From the NCBI GenBank assembly GCA_963788145.1, contig CAWBFQ010000006.1:930001-994000 (forward strand): a stretch of DNA of 64,000 bases. The letters are read 5' to 3'. The translations under genes were made by a program, and so were the position numbers. The DNA comes from UTCFX2 sp963788145. Its GTDB lineage: Bacteria > Chloroflexota > Anaerolineae > Anaerolineales > UBA4823. Numbering within the stretch: position 1 is the first letter of the stretch; the number at the start of each line of letters is the position of its first letter. The notes under the pieces are model-generated. The model was not told where the DNA came from, did no database searches, and saw only the letters and a program-made list of their open reading frames with translations. Positions 57,938 through 64,000 of the stretch are shown here, in pieces.

Positions 57938-59014
57938 TCATGGGTTTGAACTGATCCCATCAGCTGCAATTTCTTCTAATAATTGACTGGTTGCGCCATT
58001 TTCTTCGACCACGCCGCGCCCGGTGGGGTGGCATGAGATGCAGTCATTCAAATTCTCGATCACCTGGTCGGCGTGGGCAACTTCCATCTCCTCGTGGGTA
58101 TGGCAGCTAAAGCACGGGTACTCGGTGTAAGAGCCAGCATGACAGTTTTCACAAGTGGTGATCTCATTGGCTGCGACGCCATGATCCAACAGGAAGGTGT
58201 GTTGCAGCAATTGAGCGGGCGCCCAGGCGACGGTGGTGTGACAGCGCACACATTCCAGGCCAAATAAACCGGCGTGCAGTTCTGGCTCGGCGTGGCAGCT
58301 CTGGCAATCAGCCGAGGTCTGAAGAAATTGGTGATCTGGGTGGCAGTCGGCGCAGGCCAGGTCGGTGTGGGCGCCATCCAGCGCAAAGATGGCATTGTGA
58401 TCGAAATTATTCATCCGATCCACGCCGTCATGACAGTCGAGGCAGGCGGTCCCATATTTTTCGATACGAGCGGCCATGGAGTCATGATCAGCCTGCATAT
58501 GGCAGGTCAGGCAATCCAGCGTTTCGCTCACATAGCGGTCCTGGGAATGGCAGCTCTCACAATCGAGAGCAGAACCATCGAAGTTCTTGGTGTGCAATTT
58601 GAGGCTGAAACCGGCCAGTTTCATATGGTCAATATTCTTGAAGGCGACCTGAGTGATGGATTTGTCTGAACCGAGGTGTTCGGTATGGCAGGTCTGGCAT
58701 TTATCCGTGCCGGGCAGCAGATTGTGCAGTCCATCGGCTTCTGCGCGCTGGCGGGCGATCTCGATGTGACAATCCTGGCAGCGGTCGTCTGTGATGCAGT
58801 GGATTGGGGCGTGGCAGTGACCGCACTCCATCTGAAAGTCGGCATGTGAGACATAACCTTGCAGGGGCTCGTTCTTTGGATGGGCAGACGAGGTAGGTCC
58901 TGGGATGAGCAATCCGCTCTGTTTGAACCCGTAACCGCCGGACATTAAAATAGCCAGGGTAGGGAGCCAAATTAGCAGGCGATATTTGCGGTTGATTTGG
59001 GCTAGTTTGAACAT
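57938..59014 (-). CDS. Twelve-heme c-type cytochrome
   Basis: A 358-residue exported cytochrome with an N-terminal signal anchor (YRLLIWLPTLAILMSGGYGF). I count 12 CxxCH motifs, from CGHCH near residue 62 to CISCH near residue 330, with regularly placed extra His (for example FDHNAIFALDGAHTDLAC). Heme motifs are spaced in pairs as in NrfB/decaheme-type proteins. ATG 59014 follows CAGGAGCAATCAC. Next to the 23-heme protein it is probably the partner that carries electrons between the membrane and the extracellular chain. The C-terminal 30 residues lack hemes. Confidence 0.93.
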   Translation of the reverse strand: MFKLAQINRKYRLLIWLPTLAILMSGGYGFKQSGLLIPGPTSSAHPKNEPLQGYVSHADFQMECGHCHAPIHCITDDRCQDCHIEIARQRAEADGLHNLLPGTDKCQTCHTEHLGSDKSITQVAFKNIDHMKLAGFSLKLHTKNFDGSALDCESCHSQDRYVSETLDCLTCHMQADHDSMAARIEKYGTACLDCHDGVDRMNNFDHNAIFALDGAHTDLACADCHPDHQFLQTSADCQSCHAEPELHAGLFGLECVRCHTTVAWAPAQLLQHTFLLDHGVAANEITTCENCHAGSYTEYPCFSCHTHEEMEVAHADQVIENLNDCISCHPTGRGVVEENGATSQLLEEIAADGISSNP

Positions 59015-59175
59015 GTGATTGCTCCTGGCAGAATGGCAGCCATTGCCTGACGTCTGGTTGGGCGCTCAAACGTGCCACAACCAGTAAAAGCCTCGCCGGC
59101 TTTGATCGAATTAGCAGGATTTAGATGGGATAAGTACGCAGAAAAAAGTTTCATAGTTGTCCCTCACCCGGAATC

Positions 59176-60673
59176 TCATTTTTGTTCCATCAGAATTAAT
59201 GGTAGAAAGTTGTAGAAAAACGGGTCTTCAGTGGTGGCTGCGCCGTGAAAAACATAAGCCTGTCCCATGACCGTTTTCTCATCCCGTTTGTAGATTGGCG
59301 CTCCGACGGTCAGGTCGGACAATCCATCTGCGTTGACATCGCCTGCATAAGCCAGGGCAGAACCGAAACCGGCTTCGGCTTTATCGCCGCTGGCGATCCA
59401 ACTCGGGGTGAGGGCAGCGCCCACCAGGCTGCCGCGGTAGACATAGACAAAACCTTCTTCGGGTTGGTCATCGCTTTGACGAGGAGCGCCGATGCCCACA
59501 TCGGAAAAACCGTCCTGGTCTGCGTCGCCAATTCCGGCAACCGAGATCCCGAACCCGGAATAGGGTTGGTCTCCGGTCTTGCTCCAGCCAGCGCTAGAGT
59601 TCCAGCCCGCTGGCTGTGGTGTAGTACAAGAAAGCTGCGCCCGCATCGATCTGGTCCACGCCGAGGGCGTCGGTCACGTCAAACCCGCGCGCCCCAATGA
59701 TCAGATCGGGATAGCTGTTGCCGTCCACATCGCCTGCCGCAGCCAGCGCAGAGCCGAAGAGGGCGTCGGTCTGGTTTCCAATTGCCGACCAGTCCGGGAT
59801 GGCATCCATCGTTTCGATCGCGCCGCCAAAGAAGACCAACACCAGCCCATTATCAACGCCATCCTGATCATAGTTGGGGGCGCTGACCGCGAAATCGGCG
59901 TAGCCGTCTTTATTTAGATCGCCCAGTCCTGCCAGGGCAAACCCAAGCTGAGCGCCGGGTTGGTCGCTCTGGTAGCTCCAGGCGGGCTCGCTGCTCAAAC
60001 CGTCCTGCGAGCCGAGGAAAAGGAAAGCCGCTCCTTCGTTGCTCTGGTCCTGGGTGTAGCGCGGCGCCCCGACCAGCACATCATCATAGCCGTCGCCATT
60101 GACATCTCCGGCCGCGCTGACCGCTGCGCCAAATTCGCCGTCGCCGACCAACCCGATCCGGGTCCAGGCAGGCGTCAGCGTGATCCCGGCAGCGGAACCA
60201 TGATAGACGAATGCAGCGCCTTCATAGCCGCTGCTGAGATGGTAGTGCGGCGCTCCCACCAGCACATCAGCATAGCCGTCGTTGTTCACATCCCCGGCTG
60301 TGCTGACTGCGCCGCCAAAGTAGGAACTCTTGATAGCGGGGCTAAGTTGGGCGTGTGGCGTTGTGGAGAGACCGTTGCGGCTGCCGGTGAAAATGAAAGC
60401 AGCCCCACATCGCTCTCCGCCGACCAGATACTTTTGAGCGCCGACGATGAGATCGTCAAACCCGTCCCCATCAATATCGCCTGCGCCGGCTACGCTGACC
60501 CCGTAATCCACCCCATCGTCCTGACCATCCGTGATCCAGTCGGGCTGGTGCGAGAGCACATCCTCCAGGCTGGTCTGCGTTTTCGCCAGGACCGGCAGCA
60601 CGCCAGACGGCGCCAGCAGAACCAGCGCCAGGCAGATCAGGATGAGCAGGGAGGGGGTGCGAGCAACTTTCAT
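59176..60673 (-). CDS. Secreted seven-repeat FG-GAP protein, frameshifted, with FLPLIL tail
   Basis: An exported protein of about 498 residues. Signal peptide SLLILICLALVLLAPSGVLP. Seven FG-GAP repeats follow, each with an Asp-rich calcium loop (GDIDGDGFDDLIVGA, GDVNNDGYADVLVGA, GDLNKDGYADFAVSA, GDADQDGFSDVGIGA and others), matching one seven-bladed propeller. The first frame stops at 59594 (TTASGLEL). The next frame continues AGWSKTGDQPYSGFGISVAG to 59176; an indel near 59605 joins them. The protein ends NFLPLILMEQK. It is probably a surface-exposed binding protein associated with the cytochromes. Confidence 0.88.
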
Positions 60674-60797
60674 GGTTTGGCTTTGTGTGTCAGTTTCCTG
60701 GTTTGGCGCCCGCCCTTGTTTCTCTGTGTGGGGGGGATGGGGCGGGCGCCGCAGCGGCTTTATCGGCCGCTTTGAACCGGGATTTGGGTTTCTCTGT

Positions 60798-63700
60798 TTA
60801 TGGTCGGATCACCACCGGTATGTGCAGGTAGTGCAGCAGCGTTCCGATGTAGATTTGGACCGTGCTTGATCTGGACCAGTTGCCTTCGTTGTCCTTAGCG
60901 CGCACGCTGAAGCCGTGCCAGCCTTCGCTCAATGTGCGGGCGGGGGCGTTGAAGGCCTTCGCTGTCTCACCCTCGACCACAACGTCGTCAATCAACCATT
61001 CGTACAGCACGATCTCATCGCCGTCGCCGAGCTGATCATTGTCTTTGGCAGAGGCGACCAGCACGATCTCGCCATCCAGCGGCACTGAGGTGGGCACGCT
61101 TGAGATGATCGAGGCGCTTGGAGCGGCATCCGTCCAGATGTTATAGAACAGGCGCCGGAACCAGACGTCGCTGTCGAACACGTTCCCAAGCTCGTCCTCG
61201 CGCCATTGGTTCCAGTCGGCGTAGAAGAAATCGCCGCTCGGATTGGCGGTCAAGGCCGCTTCGCCGGACAGATCGTCGTGTTGGTTTTCGAGCCAGGGCC
61301 AGCGATATTCGCTTGTTCCACTCGATGTGGTGGTCAATTCCCACTCGTAGAAGTCGCCGTAAACTGTAGCCCGGCTGTAGTACAGATCGAGCGGGGTTGG
61401 CTCGCCCTCGGCTGCAGTTGTATTGTCGCCGGTTTCGTAGACCACGAAGAATACAGAAGGATCGCGAGTTCTGATCATAGGTTTCGATCAGATAGCTGGT
61501 CGTGTCGAGATATTCATCGACGTAAGGCGCAATCTCAAACTTCTTCAAGCCGCCGGTGGGTGTGTAGCGTGGGTCCAGGATGGTGACTTTGGTGCCGGTG
61601 AGTAGCGAGACATTGCGAGCGCGCTCGAATTCTCCGGCGGCATAATCGTAGCAAACAGTTGTGATATCCTCTTCCTGCCCGCCGATGCCGAAGTTTTCAC
61701 AGACCGGGTTAGCCGGATCGTCGCCGTCGATCCCGGTTCCACCCAATGCCGCCGGGGTGGTCGTCCAGGTAGCGCCGCCGTCGAACGAGCGCCGCACGTA
61801 CAGGTTGTACTTGTCGTTGCCGACCGAGTTGGCTTTCCAGTTCGGGGACCAGGCGTACAGCACCATGATGTAGTCGCCAGCGATGAAACCGCGGTGACCC
61901 TTGCCGACATCGAACGGGTTCTCATACGATTGGTCGTCCAGGTTGTCTACGCTTTGATCCCACTCGGAGACTTTCGGGAAGTCTTCGGTTCCGCCGTCCC
62001 ATGGGAAGGAAGCTGCACAATCTGCACCACTGGTGCCATTATCGCAGGCGACAATCGTGTTTGCCGAGAGGCTGGTGGCTGGGGCGCCGCACAGACCTTC
62101 GAGATAGTTCGGATTTGTGCTTGCGCCTGGTTCGATGATCCAGTTGTCGCAGGGCATGTACTTGAACAGGTAGGGGTTATCCACCTGAGGATCGAATGTC
62201 CCTTCAACTACATCCGTGGTTAATGGGTCATCTATAGGGGGGGCAACAGTCCATCGGGCGAAGATATCCGCCGGGCCGCCCTGGTTCAGGATGCCCTGTT
62301 TGTAGAGCAGGTAAGCAGATGTGCGATATTCGCCTATTTTAGCCACCGGCTGCGCCATGAAGCTGAAGCGCCGGGCGATCTCGGTCTGGTAGACTGTATT
62401 GTCGAATTCATCCTGGATCGAGAGGAATTCTACTCCATCAACCGAGCCCTCATTAGTTTCCGGATTGAAGACTGAAGGCTGGTTGAGCATGCCGCCTTGC
62501 TGGATCACTTCGGGATGGAACATATCGAAGGTGTGATACCAGATATTCTTGCCGATCTCGATCGGGTCTTCAGTTCCATCTATCAGGATATCGCCCAGGG
62601 CTTTGGTCTCTTCGTATCCCATGATGTACCAGGCGCTGGTCGTACCATCCGCTTTGGTATAGGGCTGCAGGCTGATGCGTGGGCGGGATGCCCCGACGCG
62701 GCCATTTAAGACACGCCCGTCAGGAGCCTGACAAAGGCTCATGGTTGTACCGCCCGGATTTGTCCAGCTTACGGAAGCTGTACACACATTCGCCGTCGAA
62801 TTAAATCCGCTGCCAGGGGTGATTTCACCGGTCACGAAATCGATGCCAGCATAGCAATATTGGTCGCCGGTTGTATTGAGGTTGTCTGCGGACTTGCACA
62901 TATTGTTGTCAGTGATCCGCACCGGCATAGCCATTGGGACGGCTGGCTTGGGTTGTGCTCCATCCGGGTAGTCGATGACGTATTGTTCGACATCGAGGGT
63001 ACCTTCTTCGCTAAAGGTGGTCAGATCGCCATCCTCATCCACCAAACCAAAATCATCCCAACCGACATAACTGTACCAAACGTCGGTCTTGGAATTCACG
63101 ATCGCACCCGACCAGCCCTCGCCCGGTCCCAAACCCAGCCCGGGGCGCAGCCCTTCTGGGTCTTCCTGCCAGGTGATCACAAACCCGGCGCCCTTGACCC
63201 CATCGACTTCCAACCGATTGGGATCGCGCGCGCCTGATGTCACCCGCTCGGCCTTGGTCCAGACGATATCAAAGGTGCCCGCATCCGCATCTTGCACCAG
63301 CGTACCGCGAGCCGTCCAGACGCAGCCGTAGGGGATTTCGCCCACTTCGGGGAAGCCCTGCAGGGTGAAATCGACCGATTTCTGCGTGCCGGCTACACCC
63401 CAGATATCCTGTAAGTACAGGTCTGGCAGATCATAAGTGGTTTGCATGTAGTCCACATATTCTTCATTCATCAAACTGTTTTCGTAAGCCAGCGTGTAGA
63501 GCGGCGTTCCGCCGTCGCAGTAGCGGCTCAGCCAGGCGGCCATCACCCGGTTTCCGGCGACCGCATGCACAGCCGCGAAGGAATCGCCCGGATAATCGGT
63601 GCCGTTAGCCAGTTTAAACGAAGACAGGTCGGCTACCTTTGAGACGTTCATCGTCTTCCAGGTCTCGCCGTCATCCAGCGAGTGCCCGACGAAAGTATCG

Positions 63701-64000
63701 CGCATGCCAAACGTCAGACCGCCGGTAGGCGCATTCACCATCGTTGGGGCGCTGGTTTCAAGCTCGTGGTGGATATCATCGATATAGACCACGATCAGGG
63801 GCTTGGCGGTGGTTGAAGAGTAGACGGTGCTTTCGTCTTCAGTTATATAATCGATGGTCTCCAGCAAAGTGCCATCCGAAGCCTGGGCCGGGACGGTGAA
63901 GGGCATAAAGGCAAGCCCGGCCTTCTCGGATTCGCTCTCCGGTGTTTTGGAGATATTGCGCCGCAGCATGATGCTGTCATCGGCCAGGACTGCCCCGGCT
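60798..64000 (-). CDS. Choice-of-anchor-O-like secreted protein, N-terminally truncated by the window, frameshifted
   Basis: More than 1,060 residues. The frame is open to the right edge (AGAVLADDSIMLRRN precedes the first internal Met), so the signal peptide lies outside. Typical blocks are DTFVGHSLDDGETWK, FEVGEIPYGCVWTARGTL-like, FVITWQEDPEGLRPGLGLGP and DVWYSYVGWDDFG. These resemble a large family of secreted beta-propeller/BNR-like proteins found beside multiheme cytochromes that is annotated as choice-of-anchor O. A frame change near 61475 joins LIETYDQNSR to DPSVFFVVYETGDNTTA. A C-terminal Ig-like domain follows (GEIVLVASAKDNDQLGDGDE), then the tail HYLHIPVVIRP. Family assignment is from memory; function unknown. 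Confidence 0.7.

Overview
The window most resembles the chromosome of an uncultured member of the Chloroflexota (Anaerolineae-like). This is inferred from the style of its proteins: many exported proteins with Thr/Pro-rich linkers and a short hydrophobic C-terminal tail, squalene-hopene cyclase with squalene synthase, Dpp/Opp-type transporters, large FG-GAP propeller proteins and very heme-rich c-type cytochromes. No rRNA or ribosomal protein is present to fix the taxonomy. I see no phage, transposase or CRISPR array.

Layout. 0-2 kb: two Dpp-type permeases, the first cut by the window edge. 2.1-8.1 kb: housekeeping and accessory genes on the minus strand (DinB/TPR, cold-shock protein, tRNA-Val(CAC), creatininase-like amidohydrolase, PH/SHOCT membrane protein, an MFS exporter coupled to a YprB-type exonuclease). 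8.2-13.8 kb: one giant secreted multidomain protein on the plus strand. 13.9-18.4 kb: a MacAB/Lol-like ABC system (ATPase, FtsX-type permease, HlyD adaptor). 18.5-24 kb: a phosphofructokinase homologue with an altered active site, a LysR-MFS pair, and a response regulator with an HD-GYP domain. 24-27.5 kb: a four-rhodanese lipoprotein and a 12-heme lipoprotein cytochrome. 27.7-31.3 kb: squalene synthase, squalene-hopene cyclase and a GPP34 (GOLPH3-like) protein. 31.5-42.4 kb: a polytopic glycosyltransferase-like protein, a subtilase, a small lipoprotein, an alpha/beta hydrolase, a membrane MutS-like ATPase and a papain-family protease. 42.5-44.7 kb: a strong promoter, a terminator-bearing leader and an amidohydrolase. 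44.7-45.1 kb: three tandem 123-bp copies of a dispersed repeat. 45.1-50.9 kb: a complete peptide/nickel-type ABC importer operon. 51-64 kb: an extracellular electron-transfer-like block on the minus strand: a choice-of-anchor-O-like protein, a 7-repeat FG-GAP protein, a 12-heme and a 23-heme cytochrome, a small Gly/Trp/Tyr-rich protein and a 14-repeat FG-GAP protein.

Two general points govern how to read the window. First, about 19 otherwise convincing genes or gene ends are interrupted by single frame changes, roughly one per 3.4 kb, so uncorrected sequence indels are the simplest explanation. I list such genes once over their full span and say where the frame changes. Second, five unrelated exported proteins end in the same kind of tail (aromatic-F/L-P-hydrophobic-basic), which suggests a shared C-terminal sorting or anchoring signal. 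The most interesting biological candidates are that tail, the heme-rich block at 51-64 kb, the in-frame TGA followed by a tight hairpin in the 12-heme lipoprotein at 27.1 kb, and the phosphofructokinase homologue that has lost key catalytic residues.
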